From assembly GCA_004431415.1 (NCBI GenBank), contig QPMI01000145.1, positions 62,001 through 126,000 on the forward strand: a stretch of DNA of 64,000 nt, in the 5' to 3' direction. Shown one piece after another: positions 51,901-64,000 of the stretch. The first letter of the stretch is position 1, and each line of letters opens with the position of its first letter. A model generated the notes under the pieces. It made no database searches. It worked only from the letters and a program-made list of their open reading frames with translations, and was not told where the DNA came from. A program made the position numbers and the translations under genes. The DNA is from Cyanophora paradoxa (taxonomy: Eukaryota > Glaucocystophyceae > Cyanophorales > Cyanophoraceae).

Positions 51901-54900
51901 GCGGCGGCGCTCTTCAGAGCGGCGCCGGGGCGGGGCGGGCGAGCGGGCGGACCTTGGCCGAGTCGAGGCGGCGGGCGTACTCCTCCTTCTCCATCTCCGA
52001 GACGCGCCGCACTCGGTCCCCCTCCTGCGCCCGCCAGTGAGCCCTCGCTCGCCTCCGAAGAAGAAGGGGAGGGGGGCGAGGGGGCCGGGCGGGCGGGCGC
52101 GCCTTGCCGTCGGCGAGGGCGGCGCGCAGCTGCGACTGGAGGCCCTCCGCCTGTACTTTCGCCGCCGCCGCCTCCCGCCGCGCCTCGCTCTGCAGTCGTA
52201 GGCGCCGCCCGCGTGAGCAGAGGGGAGGTAGAGGGGGTAGGGGGCGCACAATCTCCTCCATGCAGCGCGCCGCGTCGCGCTCCCGCTCCTTCGCCGCCTC
52301 CGTCTGAGGCAGTCGCGGAGGGGCGCGGTGAGGGCAGAGTTCAGAGGGCGGGAAGGGCGCGCACGGCGCGGCCGAGGGCGTCGCGGAGCTGCGCCTGCGT
52401 CGCCGCCAGCTGCGCCTGCACCTCCCCGAGCCGCTGGCGGGGGCGTCAGGCACAGCAGACAGAGCCGAGCGGGCAGAGAGGGCGCGGGGGGAGGGGGCGA
52501 AGGGGGGTACCTGGGCCTCCTCGGCGTTGGCGCGCTGCAGCTGCTCGATGCGCTCCGCGTCCCGCCGCTGGTACGCCCGCTGCCAAACCGAACCAGTAAG
52601 TCAGCGGCCAGCGAAAGAGCGAGCGAGTGCTGGCCGGCCCCGCCGCGCGCGCGCGGGCACCAGCTTCTGGACCTCCTGCTGGAGCAGGTCCCGCTCCACG
52701 CCCGCCCGCTCCGCCTCCACCTGCCCCGAGCGAGCAAGCAAGCAAGCAGGTTAGCCGGCTCAGCTCCTGCCGCCCGCCCGCCCGGCCCCAAGAAGCTTAG
52801 AGCAGGCGTAGATAGATCCAGGCTGAGAACAGAGCCGAGCGGGCCTTGAGCTCGGGGACGAACAAGAACAAGCTTAGATAGCTCCAGGCTTAGAAGCTTA
52901 GAAGAACACGCTTAGATAGCTCCAAGAAGCTTGAAGAACAGGCTTGGATAGATAGATAGATCCAGGCTTAGAATAGGACGGGCGGGCCTTGAGCTCGGGG
53001 ACGAGGCGGGCGAGTACGCCCTCCTTCTCCCCCGCGATGGACTGCGCCTCCTGCCGCGCCATCGCCAGCTGCGACGCCAGGCCCTCCTTCTCCCGCTCCC
53101 TCAGCGCCAGCGCCTGCGCGCGCGAGGAAGAAGCTCAGCGGAGGGAAGGACGGCTCGATCGGATCGCGCGCGCCTGGTCGCGGCGGTCGAGCTCCTCCTC
53201 GAGGGCCTCGCGCGCCGCCTCGCTCTCCTGCAGCTGCTCCGCCAGCTTCTGCGCCGCCTGCACCGCCTCCCGCAGGTCCGCACGCAGGTCCCTGGGCGAG
53301 GGGAAGACGATGAGCGATGGGGGAGGCGGGGCGGAGCTACAAGCCAAGACAAGACAGAAGAGCCAAATGGGCTGCAGGCAGGCAGGCGCGCACCCGGCCT
53401 CGCGCATGCGCTCCTCGACCTCGGCCTGCGACGCGTCCGCCTCGGCGCGCTGCAGCACCCGCCGCTGCTTCACCTGCCCCGCCGCCCCGCCCCCGCTTTC
53501 AGAGGAGGGGGAGGAGGAGGGGAGAGGGGGGGTGACGGGTCGTCTCGGTCGCCTCGTACCTCGCGGCGGAGCTCGGCGGCGGCGGCGCGGGCCTCCTCCT
53601 CGGCGCGGCGCGCCGCCTCGGCCTGCTTCGCATGCGCGCTCTTCCACCGCTCCACCTCCGCCTCCGCCTGGACGATAGATGGATCTCAGAAGAAGAAGCA
53701 AGAGGAAGAGAGAGAAGGGAAGGGGGCGCTCGCCAGCTCGCGGGCCTCGATCTCGCGCATGACGCGGGCGCGGCTCTCCGCCAGGTCCCGCCGCACCCGC
53801 TCCTTCCCCTCCCCCGCCTTCCCCGCCTCCGCACGCAGCTCCTCCGTCACCTGGGGGCGAAGGAAAGCACTCAGTCCCCACCCGCCCCCGCTCCCCAGCT
53901 TCGCCCCACCTTTAAAGCTGCGACGACGCGGGACATGAGCTCCTTGCGGACGACCTCGCGCTGGTGCTTGGCCCGCCGCAGCGCGATCTTGTACGCCAGC
54001 ACCTGCCGCGCCGGCCGGGCCAGGCGTCAGCAGGGGCCGGAGGGGGGTTGAGTGCGGGCGGGCGCGCCTGCCGCTCGAGAGCGTCGACCTTCTCCGACTC
54101 GGTGAGGTTGGCGGGGAGGGGCCCCCCCGACCCCTCCGCCAGCAGGTCCGACCCGTCGTCGTCCAGGGGCGCCGCCCCGCCCCTCAGCTCCCGCAGCGTC
54201 TCCGAGAGCCGGAGGTACGAGGAGGGCACGTCGCCCGGCGCCGCCCCCGTCTGCGTGCCCGAGAGCAGCGCCGAAAGCTCGGCCTCGAGCCCCGCGATGG
54301 CCCGCTGCTCGGAGGAGGCGCTGAGGGCGCCGCCGGACTGCACCGACTCGCGCAGGCCGACGTGCGCGGGCGGGGATCCGCCGCGCGCGGGGGTGGCCCG
54401 CGGCGTAGGCCGCGAGGGCGGCGCCGAGGCCGCCCGCTCCGTGCTGCGGCTCACGTCGACGCCGCTGCCGCCGCGGCTCGCGAGGGACATCACCGCCTCC
54501 GCCACGCGGCTCACGTCCTCCTTGTACCCCCCGAAGGACTGCGGGGCGTCGGTCAGGGGCTTCAAATTCTGAGCTTCTCAGAGAGAGCGAGAAAGGACGG
54601 CCGGCTCGCCTTGGGGACAGTGGGCATGCCGATGGTGTGGATGCGCTGCGCGAACTTGAGAGTGGCCAGCGTCTCCTTGTACGACGTGTACCTGAGGGGC
54701 GCGCGGGTGGACACCGGTCGGTCGAGGGGGGAGGGGAGGGACGGAGGGAGGGGCACGCACTGGGGGGAGGGCGAGATGGTGGCGAGGAGGACCAGCTCGC
54801 AGCCGGGGACGAAGCTGGCGGGGGGGTACCGGACCTCGGCGAGGGCTGGGGGGGCGGGCGCTCGGAAGGGAGCGGAGGAGGGGCAGCGCACGTGTCGCGG

Positions 54901-56721
54901 AGGACGTGGTTGACCTTGCAGTCCCGGAAGGGCTTGTGGGGGCACGCCCCGTGCAGGAACTGACCGGCGCGCGCGCTCAGAGCTCAGGGGAGCAAGGAGG
55001 AGGAAGAGGCGGAGGCGACGCCCGCCCGCCCGCGCGCCCACCTGGATCATGTTGGTGAAGGCGTCGAAGGCGAGCGCGATGCGGCGCCGCTCGACGGCCG
55101 GGGCGCCCCGCCCGTACCCGTCCTTCTCGTGCGGCTGCGTGCCCAGAACGGGCGCTCAGCCTGGAGCGGAGGGGTGCATACATAAAGAACGCGGCAGGCG
55201 TCCGGACCTTCTCGGAGCCTGCGTACTCGACGAAGTGCAGCTTGGTGCCCTTGCCTGCCGCCCGCCCCGGCCTCAGCCTAAGCCTGGGCACTCGTGGCTA
55301 GGCCGCGGACCGATGGGCTGCCCGTCGGGCCCGATCTCGGCGTCGGAGTAGAGGCCCACGGTGAAGACCGTGTGGCTCCGCGCCTCGAGGTCCTCCGCCT
55401 CCTCCGTCGCCGCCGCCCGCACCAGCGCCGAGCTGCCGGACCGGGGCGTTGGAGGGGAAGGAAAGGAGAGGAAAGGAAGGAAAAGGGAGAGGAGGGGCAC
55501 CGCTTGAAGATCTTGTCGGCGGCGTTAAAGCTGTCGAGCCGGCGCTCGGTGAGGCCCTGCGCGGAGGTCAGGCGCGCAGGCGCGGCGAGGGCGGCAGGCG
55601 GGGGCGGGCGGGCGGGCGAGCGGGCCTTCACGTGCGTGCCGCGGCGCCTCTCCTCGCGGTCCGCCTCGAACGGGTCGAACGGCACGCGGGGCGGCAGCTG
55701 CCCGATCTTCAGCTTGGGGACCTCCGGGACGCGCTGGCCCATCTTCCCGATCCTGCGCGGCGGCGGCGCGGGCGGGCGGTTGGGACGGGCAGGGCGCCGG
55801 CAGGGCGGGGGCCTCCGCACTTCGCGACTGCCTCCTTGACCTCTCCGGCGTTGTACGCGGCAATGTCCTTCTGCGGCGTGAGCGGCGCCGAGCCCGGCGT
55901 CGCCGGCCGCTGCCTCAGGCCGGCCGTCGGCGTCGAGCCGGGCTCGCCGGGCTCGCGCAGGCCCTCCATGATCTTCAGGTTCTTGTTCCGCGGCTTCAGC
56001 AGGTCGTAGAGGTTCTCGTTCTGGACCTGCAGGAACGAGACGAAGATGTTCACGCCGCCGCGCTTCGCCGCCGATCGGGATTTCGAGTCTGCGCGCGCGA
56101 GAATCCTTAGCTGCGCGCGCTGGGACTCGCGCCCCCGCCCTGCGCGCTCACAGTCGAGGATGTGCTCTATGGCCCGCTGGATGATGCCGCGCTCGGACAC
56201 CGGGCCGTGAGCGGGTCCTTCCAGGCTGTAGGACTTCCCCGTAGAAGTCTGCCCGTACAGAAACACCGCCGCACTCCGCCCCTGGGGCCCCGCAGCTAAG
56301 TCGGGGCGCCTCGAAGCCGGCGGCGGAGAGGGCCGCGGCACCTTGAGGACTGTCCTGACCGCCTTCCTTACGCTGTTTTCGTAGACAAGGCTCTGCGAAG
56401 TCCTCGCATCGTACACCTGGTCGAAGGTGAACGTCCTGTGGTCCCCGATCTCAGCGTCGTCCAGGGAAATGGTGTCGCCCGCGACGGAGAAGGCCTGGCG
56501 CTCCCTGCGGAACAGTGCATCAGAGCGAGCCGCATATAGGCGCATTGTCTCGCCGCCCAGCTGGCGCACCCCTCGTTCACGGGCTTGACCCGGACGGCGA
56601 CATGCACATGGCAGCCGCGGGGCGGGCTAGAGTCGCGCTCGTCTCGCTCGTGCGGGCTGCTGCTGCGTGCTCGGCCAGACCGCACGCTGCTAGCCCGCTC
56701 CAGCTCCTCCGCGTCACTCAT
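48951..56721 (-). CDS. Kinesin with N-terminal motor, long coiled coil and Trp-repeat tail
   Basis: A microtubule motor. ATG 56721 starts MSDAEELERASS, then HVHVAVRVKPVNE. Motor exons: FTFDQVYDARTSQSLVYENS, P-loop FLYGQTSTGKSYSLEG (about 56230-56270), IFVSFLQVQNENLYDLLKP, switch II region HFVEYAGSEKV (about 55220), RRRIALAFDAFTNMIQ and KETLATLKFAQRIHTIGMPT (about 54630-54690). The switch I NxxSSRSH motif is poorly conserved (LEARSHTVFTVGLYS). Many short exons from 54.0 to 50.6 kb encode coiled coil such as QAAQKLAEQLQESEAAREAL. The tail has repeated aromatic helices: AWAAWRAYVAH, AFADWRTEAL, ALLVWK, AFTAWRR, TLFVWK, AWREWADRTRH and AWVAWVHALGRKR. It ends in an acidic, Gly/Ser-rich stretch, with TAG at 48951. 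Family assignment is firm; the exon list is incomplete and the kinesin class is undecided. Confidence 0.82.
52835..53012. repeat. Local duplication of an exon edge within a kinesin intron
   Basis: GGGCCTTGAGCTCGGGGACG occurs at about 52842 and again at about 52986. AAGCTTAGATAGCTCCAGGC-like repeats lie between them. The second copy belongs to the coding exon (VPELKA on the minus strand); the first is intronic. This looks like a small tandem duplication. Confidence 0.6.
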
Positions 56722-58405
<1,684 letters not shown>

Positions 58406-59260
58406 GCTGACCGCTGATGGCGGACGCCCGCATCGAATCGGGTCGACGTCGAAGCGGAATCGCTGAGTCAGTGATTCATTGTGGTAGGGCTAGGTAGCTT
58501 AGGTCGCGGGCGCAGGTCGCCCGTCCTCGTTATAAATATATACGTCTATATGGCGGATCGGGGGTACGGAAAATTTGCGGTAGCGCGACGATTACGGCGG
58601 CGCAGCGGGCCAGGTTTCCCACCCGTGGGTTCCTGATAACGCTGCGTGTCAAGCTGCTCGGAAAGTCGCGCGCCAGCTCCACCCGACCCCCGTAGCCAGA
58701 ACGCGCTAGATAGACCAGCCGGGCGTGCACGGACAGCCGACACGAGCACATCATCACCAAGCGCAACCGCCGAAGTCGATAGCCCGCCCCCGGAGCGCCA
58801 GGCAGCCCCGCCAACCTCGCCGCGTCATCTTTTTTGAATTCCACGGACCCCCGGACCCCACCTGCGCCCTGCGCGTAGCGCAAAGCACTCGCCCTGCCTC
58901 TCCCGATAGAAGATAAGAGCTCTTAAGCAACTGAACTGCCGCCCAGTCCCCGCGCATTGCGCCTCGGTGCGGACACTCACTCGCTGCCTGTCACACCGCA
59001 GTCATGAGCCGACCATCCACGGACTACACACCGGATGTCGCCGCCATGCCCGGCGAACGACGTAGACCGTGCTTGCGCGACGCTCGCCGGCGCCCAGGCC
59101 CCGCGGGCCCACGCCCCCGCCCGCTTTCCCCCGGACTGGGCCCAAAGGGCGCCCACCTGGACTCCTCCCCCCCGAGGTCGGTACAGAAGCGTGTACGCTC
59201 GGACCCCCTGCCCCCCGTCCGCAGTCCGAGCCAGACGAGGCCCGCCCGGACCCGGCCTTC
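58406..59260. other. Intergenic, no gene seen
   Basis: AT-richer near 58520-58560 (ATAAATATATACGTC). The 15-mer TACGTCTATATGGCG at about 58540 recurs at about 60480. No exon chain was seen on either strand. Confidence 0.4.
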
Positions 59261-59269
59261 AAGCCGGCC

Positions 59270-60100
59270 CCCGCCCTCCCGCCCCAGCGCCCCGCCCTCG
59301 CCCTCCGGCTCCAGCGCCCCGCCCTCGCCCTCCGGCTCCAGCGCCCCGCCCTCGCCCTCCGGCTCCAGCGCCCCGCCCCCACCCTCCGGCTCCAGCGCCC
59401 CGCCCCCGCCCTCCGGCTCCAGCGCCCCGCCCCCGCCCTCCGGCTCCAGCGCCCCGCCCCCGCCCTCCGGCTCCAGCGCCCCGCCCCCACCCTCCGGCTC
59501 CAGCACCCCGCCCCGCCCTTCGGCTCCAGCGCTCCGCCCCGCCCTTCGGCTCCAGCGCCCGCCCCCCACCCTCCGGCTCCAGCGCCCCGCCCCACCCTCC
59601 GGCTCCAGCGCCCGCCCCGCCCTCCGGCTCCAGCGCTCCGCCCCCGCCCTTCGGCTCCAGCGCCCCGCCCCCACCCTCCGGCTCCAGCGCCCCGCCCCCA
59701 CCCTCCGGCTCCAGCGCCCCGCCCCCGCCCTCCGGCTCCAGCGCCCCGCCCCGCCCTCCGGCTCCAGCGCCCCGCCCCACCCTCCGGCTCCAGCGCCCCG
59801 CCCCACCCTCCGGCTCCAGCGCCCCGCCCCGCCCTCCAGCTCCAGCGCCCCGCCCCCGCCCTCCGGCTCCAGCGCTCCGCCCCCGCCCTCCGGCTCCAGC
59901 GCCCCGCCCCCACCCTCCGGCTCCAACGCTCCGCCCCCGCCCTCCGGCTCCAGCGCCCCGCCCCGCCCTCCGGCTCCAGCGCCCCGCCCCCGCCCTCCGG
60001 CTCCAGCGCCCCGCCCCGCCTCCGGCTCCAGCGCCCCGCCCCGCCCTCCGGCTCCAGCGCTCCGCCCCGCCCTTCGGCTCCAGCGCCTTGCCCCGCTCCT
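59270..60100. repeat. GC-rich minisatellite, about 24-27-bp unit
   Basis: More than 30 copies of CTCCGGCTCCAGCGCCCCGC with a following CCCC(G/A)CC of variable length. Unit length alternates mostly between 24 and 27 bp, so all frames on both strands remain open for about 430 codons (Pro/Ala/Ser on the plus strand, Gly/Arg/Trp on the minus). Variants CCTTCGG and CCACCC are interspersed. I treat it as a minisatellite, not a gene. Confidence 0.88.
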
Positions 60101-60349
60101 GGCCCGTCACCCTTCCCGCCCGCCCCCCAGCTTCCCGATTCCAGCGCCTCACTCCCGCCACCCTCCAGCGCCCCGTGTACCCCACTCCCTGCCCTTCTCC
60201 CCCTCCCTACGCCTCGCCCCCTGCCGACCTCCCGTACCCCGCGCGCATGCACCTCGCCTTCCCCCTCCCCTCCTTTTCCACAGGACCAAGGACACCAACG
60301 CATCAGGCCCTCCTCAAGCTGCAGATCGATAGCTCACAGCTAGGATAAG

Positions 60350-60890
60350 ATAGCAGGACGTCTTCCCTCTATGCCGCAGAGCCTCAGAGCTAGCCTAGGC
60401 GCCACCCCAGTCGATGGCAGCGACGGGGCGGCTGTTGTTGTCTTTAATAAGAACATTGCCCGGTTGGGCTTTTGCAAAAATACGTCTATATGGCGCCTGG
60501 GAGGGTTGCGGTTCACATGCCGGTGCACGCCAAGCTGGCTATCGTGCACGCCAAGCTGGCTATCGTCAAGCTGACGTGTATGGCGCCTGTGGGGCGGGGC
60601 CGATGCAATTGATGATATGATACTGTCATTAATACCGGTACCACACTAACACGTATACTAGTGGCCGCCGGGCGGTCGCTTTGCGGGGCGGGGCGCTCGT
60701 CCGCTTTATAATTATATTATATCATGATTTACTTATGAGAGTCCCATGTGCATCCCCTTTCTTTCGTTGCGGAGGGGCCAGCGCGGTTCAATCCCTCTAG
60801 ATGTTACACTCGTATGCATGCACTGGATATTCCAATATTCCAGGTTCAGGTTCAATATTCCAAGGACAGGCCAAGGTTCGCATGCATGCA
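60350..60890. other. Intergenic spacer with a 20-bp tandem duplication
   Basis: GCACGCCAAGCTGGCTATCGT is present twice in tandem at 60524-60566. AT-rich DNA at 60700-60740 and repeated TTCCAATATTCCAGG-like words at 60828-60865 precede the 3' end of the TIR gene. No coding signal. Confidence 0.4.
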
Positions 60891-63759
60891 CTAGGCCACG
60901 GAGCAGGTCTTTGGGCCGCCGCGGCCGCCGCCGCCGGCCTCGGCGGCGGCGCGGAGCTCGTCGGCCCGCCGGCGCGCCCGCGCGAGGCGCCCCCGCTGCT
61001 CCGCCACCGCCCGCTCCAGCGCCTCCGCCTCCCCGCCCCCGCCGCCGCCCCTGCGCCGGCCCCGGCGCCCGCGCCGGGGCGCGCGGGGGCCGCCCTCTGC
61101 TGGGACGGGCCCGGGGTCGACCAGGGCGGAATCGGGCCAGGCGTGAAAAAGGGGCGCGTGCACCTGGGCGGACGCGGGGCGCGCGGCGGTGGCTGCGGCT
61201 GCAGCCAGGCCCGGCAGCGACTCGAGCAGCGCGTCGAGGTTCTGCGCCCAGCCCCGCCCCGCCCCGGCGCCGGCGTCAGGGCGGACGGCTGCGGGCGGAG
61301 AAGACGGAAGAGATGCGAGAGAGCGGGGCGGGCCGACAGGAGGGCGACGTTGCCCTTGGTGACGTAGACGTAGGGCCCGGCCTCGGGGAAGAGGCCCTCC
61401 AGGAGCCCCTCCGGCGCCTGCGGCCGCGGGCCGGGGCCCGAGGGCGGAGGCCACTCAGGCAAGGCCGCAGCTGGCGCAGCGACGGATCGCGGCTGCGTGG
61501 ACCGCGCGCGCGCGCCTGGAGGTCGGAGACCATGACGGGCTTCAGGGGGCGCTTGTTCAGCTCCGCCAGCTACGAGCGAGCGAGGGCGTGAGGGGGGTAC
61601 AGGAGCCGCGGGGGGTACGGGTCGCGCCTGGAGGCGGTCGCGGAGGAGCGGGTCGGCGAGAGCGGCGGTGGAAAGGAGGGGCAGGAAGGCCGCGCACTGT
61701 ACCCCCGTACGCCGCGTCAGGCGGCGCGAAGCGGGGCGCGGCCACGGGGCGCGCGGGGCCGGGCGGGAGCAGACCTTCACGACCGCCCGGGCGCCCTCGT
61801 CGCCGGCCGGGGCGGCGCCGGCGGATTGTGGGCGCTGGGCGCCCCGCCGGAGCACTCGAGCCAGCAGCGGCGGCCGCGGTGGGCCAGGCCCCGCACGAAC
61901 TGGCCCGCAAACGCCGCGTCCTGACCCGGCGCGCCGTCTCGATCAGAGGTGGAAGCCCGCAGCGGGCTCTGCGGGGCGCGGACCGCGGCGTGGCACCAGA
62001 CGAAGAGGAATGGCTCCGCCTCGTCGACGGCGCAGCGGGCGCCGGGCGTCGCGAGCAGCGCCGCCGCCGCCTGCGCCAGCGCCTCCTGCCCGCGGCGCCG
62101 GCCCCGCCGGCCCCGCCCGTCGCCAGCCGCTGGGTCAGCGTGAGGGCGAAGGGCGGCAGTCCCGCAGCGAAGAGGGCGTCCCTGCGGGCGGGCGGGCGGG
62201 CGGGCGGCGTTGTAAAGTAGGCGGGGCGCCCCGGGCCGCCGCCCCAGGACCGCGCGCGGCGTACGTGGAGAGGTCCCTAAAGCCTCCCCGAGTCAGCCTG
62301 GCAGGGGCGGGCGGGAGAAGGCGGGGGAGGCTAGGGGCCGGGAGGAGGCGGACGCGAACTGCTGCTTCATCAGCGCCCCCTGCGCGCCCCGCCGAGTCGG
62401 GTGACCAAGAGGGGGGGGGGGAGGAGGGGTAGACGGACCTGCAGCTGGTCGTCCAGTGCGCACTTCTCGCGCCAGACGGGGTACACGGGCCTCCCCAGGC
62501 GCCGCGCGGCCGCCAGCTGCGCCCGGCACCGCGCCGAGGCCGCCCCCGCGGCGCTGCGCGCGGGGCGGGCGTGAGCGGCCGCCGGGTACCCCCCTGAAGC
62601 TCAAGACGGGTACCTGACGACGAAGATAAGGGCCTGCGCCCTGCGGAGGCCCGCCGCCTCCTGCGCGGCTGTGCGCGTCGGCCGGCGGCGAGCACGCGAG
62701 CGAGCGGGCCGCGCCGCACGCACGTCGGCCTCGCCGGCGTCGTCCAGCGCGCACTGCGGGGGCGGCCGGCCGGGGGCGGGCGGGCGGGCGCTCAGCGACC
62801 GCTCCCGGGTCCGCGCAAAGCTGCGCGGGGCACGCGTGCAAGCGGCGGGGCGCACGGTGACGTGGGCTGCCTCGAGGCCCTCGAGAAGCCGCCGCGCAAA
62901 GGCCGCGTCCTCCCCCGCGTGCCTGCGGAGATGAGGGCGGCTCGCCGAGCGAGGGGAAAAGAGAGGGAGGCGAGGCGAGGGAGGGGGGTGCGCACGCGAC
63001 AAACGCGTCGCGGATGCCGCCCGCGCGCTTCAGCGCCGCCTGCGGTCGCGGCGGGCGCGAGGGGCTCGAGCCCGCGGGAGTCTCAGGGGGGTACGGCGAA
63101 CCTGGAAGGTGACGTCGGGATGGGCCTGCACGACCATCCTGCGGCGAAAACGATTCAGGGGGGGTACAGGGGCGCGGGCCGGGGTCGCTCGCTTTCGGTT
63201 GGGTCCTTCACCGACAGTCCGCGCCGGGTCCGCCCCTGCAGAGTCCCGTCAGGGGAAAGGGTGGAGTAGGGGGGGTAGGAGAGGATTAGGCCTGCCCCGC
63301 TGCATGAGGAGGAGGCAGGCGTCGAGCATCGCGGGGCCCTGGCTGGCTGCATGGAAGAGGGGCGTGCGGCCCTCGCCGTCCGGAGTGCTGCAGCCCGCCC
63401 CGGCCCGCCGCCTCAGCAGCGCGGGGCGGGCTTGCGGGGCGGACGCGCGCGGCGAGGCGCACTCGAGGGCGCCCTTGGGGGCGGCCGCCGCGAGGCGCAG
63501 CGCCGTGATGCGGAAGCCGTGCCTGCGCGCGCCGCGGCCTCAGGATCAGGGCTGGTTGGCTGCCGGGGGGGAGGGGGAGGGAGGGTGGGGGGGGCGGGGC
63601 GGGGCGGGGGCGAGCCGCGCGGCGCACCGGCAGGCGGCGTGCAGGGCCGACTCCGATTCATCGTCATCGTCGTCCTCATCATCATCGTCGTCGTCCTCCC
63701 CGCCGTCGTCGTCCGCGTACCTGTTCAGGTGGTGGCGCACACGAGGTGCGCGCATTTAG
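60891..63759 (-). CDS. Ankyrin-TIR-TIR protein with C-terminal CaaX box; 5' end open
   Basis: TIR domains mediate immune signalling or cleave NAD; ankyrin repeats bind proteins. Read on the minus strand: an acidic run and ESALHAAC (about 63650), FRITALRLAAAAPKGALE and DGEGRTPLFHAASQGPAMLD (63310-63500) give ankyrin-like repeats. First TIR: IRDAFVA spliced to HAGEDAAFARRLLEGLEAAH (62860-63030), LRRAQALIFVVR, then SARCRAQLAAARRLGRPVYP (about 62540). Second TIR: EPFLFVWCHA, GQDAAFAGQFVRGLAHRGRR (about 61900), CAAFLPLLSTAALADPLLRD (about 61700), NKRPLKPVMVSDLQ (about 61540) and AGPYVYVTKGNVALLS. A coiled coil (EALERAVAEQRGRLARARRR) precedes the end KTCSVA; CSVA fits a prenylated CaaX box. TAG is at 60891. 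Some introns use GC donors. The first exon probably lies beyond about 63760. Confidence 0.72.
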
Positions 63760-63905
63760 GTGCACGCGAGAGAACGGGGGCCGCCCCCGCTTCTAGAAAG
63801 GGAGCTCGCCTTGCTAGCGCCTCCGCCCCGCCCCGCTCTTAGCTTGGGACCTAGCTCCCCCAGCCCTATCCTACCGCCGTCGTCGTCCGCGTACCTGTTC
63901 AGGTG
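63699..63905. repeat. Duplicated 35-bp exon edge at 5' end of the TIR gene
   Basis: GCCGTCGTCGTCCGCGTACC followed by TGTTCAGGTGGTGGC occurs at about 63702-63736 and about 63871-63905. On the minus strand it reads HHLNRYADDDGG at both places. Only the left copy continues into the acidic run. One copy may be a pseudo-exon edge or an alternative first exon. Confidence 0.6.
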
Positions 63906-64000
63906 GTGGCTCGTGATGCCCCCGCCCGGCCTCGTCCGGAACCTCCGGCGCTGCGGGCGGGCGGGCGGGCGGGCGATCGCGGGCGGGATCGATCCATTAT
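63906..64000. other. Window edge; possible upstream exon of the TIR gene
   Basis: Minus-strand reading gives RRRFRTRPGGGITSHHLN before a possible GT donor. Too short to assign. Confidence 0.3.

Noticed and set aside
59004-60348. Long Pro/Ala/Ser and Gly/Arg/Trp frames on both strands
   Set aside because: They are products of the minisatellite, open in many frames at once, with no domain and no splice context.
58540-60495. Shared 15-mer TACGTCTATATGGCG flanking the minisatellite as transposon ends
   Set aside because: Only one short match in direct orientation, with no target duplication or longer homology.

Overview
The window is nuclear DNA from a GC-rich unicellular eukaryote, most likely an alga. 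Protein-coding genes are cut into many small exons by short, pyrimidine-rich introns. Donors often read GTGCG or GTACCCC, several look like GC donors, and acceptors are CAG. Frequent GC-AG introns and this composition would suit a haptophyte, but that is an inference. Exon chains below were assembled by eye, so exon edges are approximate.

Left arm (1-9700): a type I metacaspase on the minus strand (1794-5272) and a Kelch-BTB-BACK protein on the plus strand (about 5696-9093) face away from each other.

Centre (9704-45499): a nest of mobile DNA bounded on both sides by arrays of a 51-bp tandem repeat. Three tyrosine-recombinase (YR) retroelement units lie head to tail, all with coding on the minus strand: unit 0 (9891-23481), unit 1 (23523-31998) and unit 2 (32040-45322). 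The same 41-bp partial satellite monomer separates each pair. Units 1 and 2 have split direct repeats (263 bp and about 370 bp), as in PAT/Ngaro/TOC-type YR elements, and encode Gag-like, RT-RNase H and YR proteins. Unit 0 lacks these. It holds a decayed LINE whose ORF2 ends in a ULP1-like (C48) protease domain, and an unrelated intron-containing gene that borrows the element's leader and start codon. Unit 2 is split inside RT by a 4,825-bp insertion with 14-bp terminal inverted repeats and a 3-bp target duplication. The insertion carries two convergent multi-exon genes of no family I recognise, and is my best candidate for an undescribed system.

Right arm (45.5-64 kb): an F-box/leucine-rich protein (+), a long kinesin whose tail carries Sfi1-like tryptophan repeats (-), spermidine synthase (+) divergent from the kinesin across 92 bp, a GC-rich minisatellite, and an ankyrin-TIR-TIR protein ending in a CaaX box (-) that runs to or past the window edge.

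The host genes (cell death protease, ubiquitin adaptors, motor, polyamine synthesis, TIR signalling) do not form one pathway. Their clustering looks incidental.
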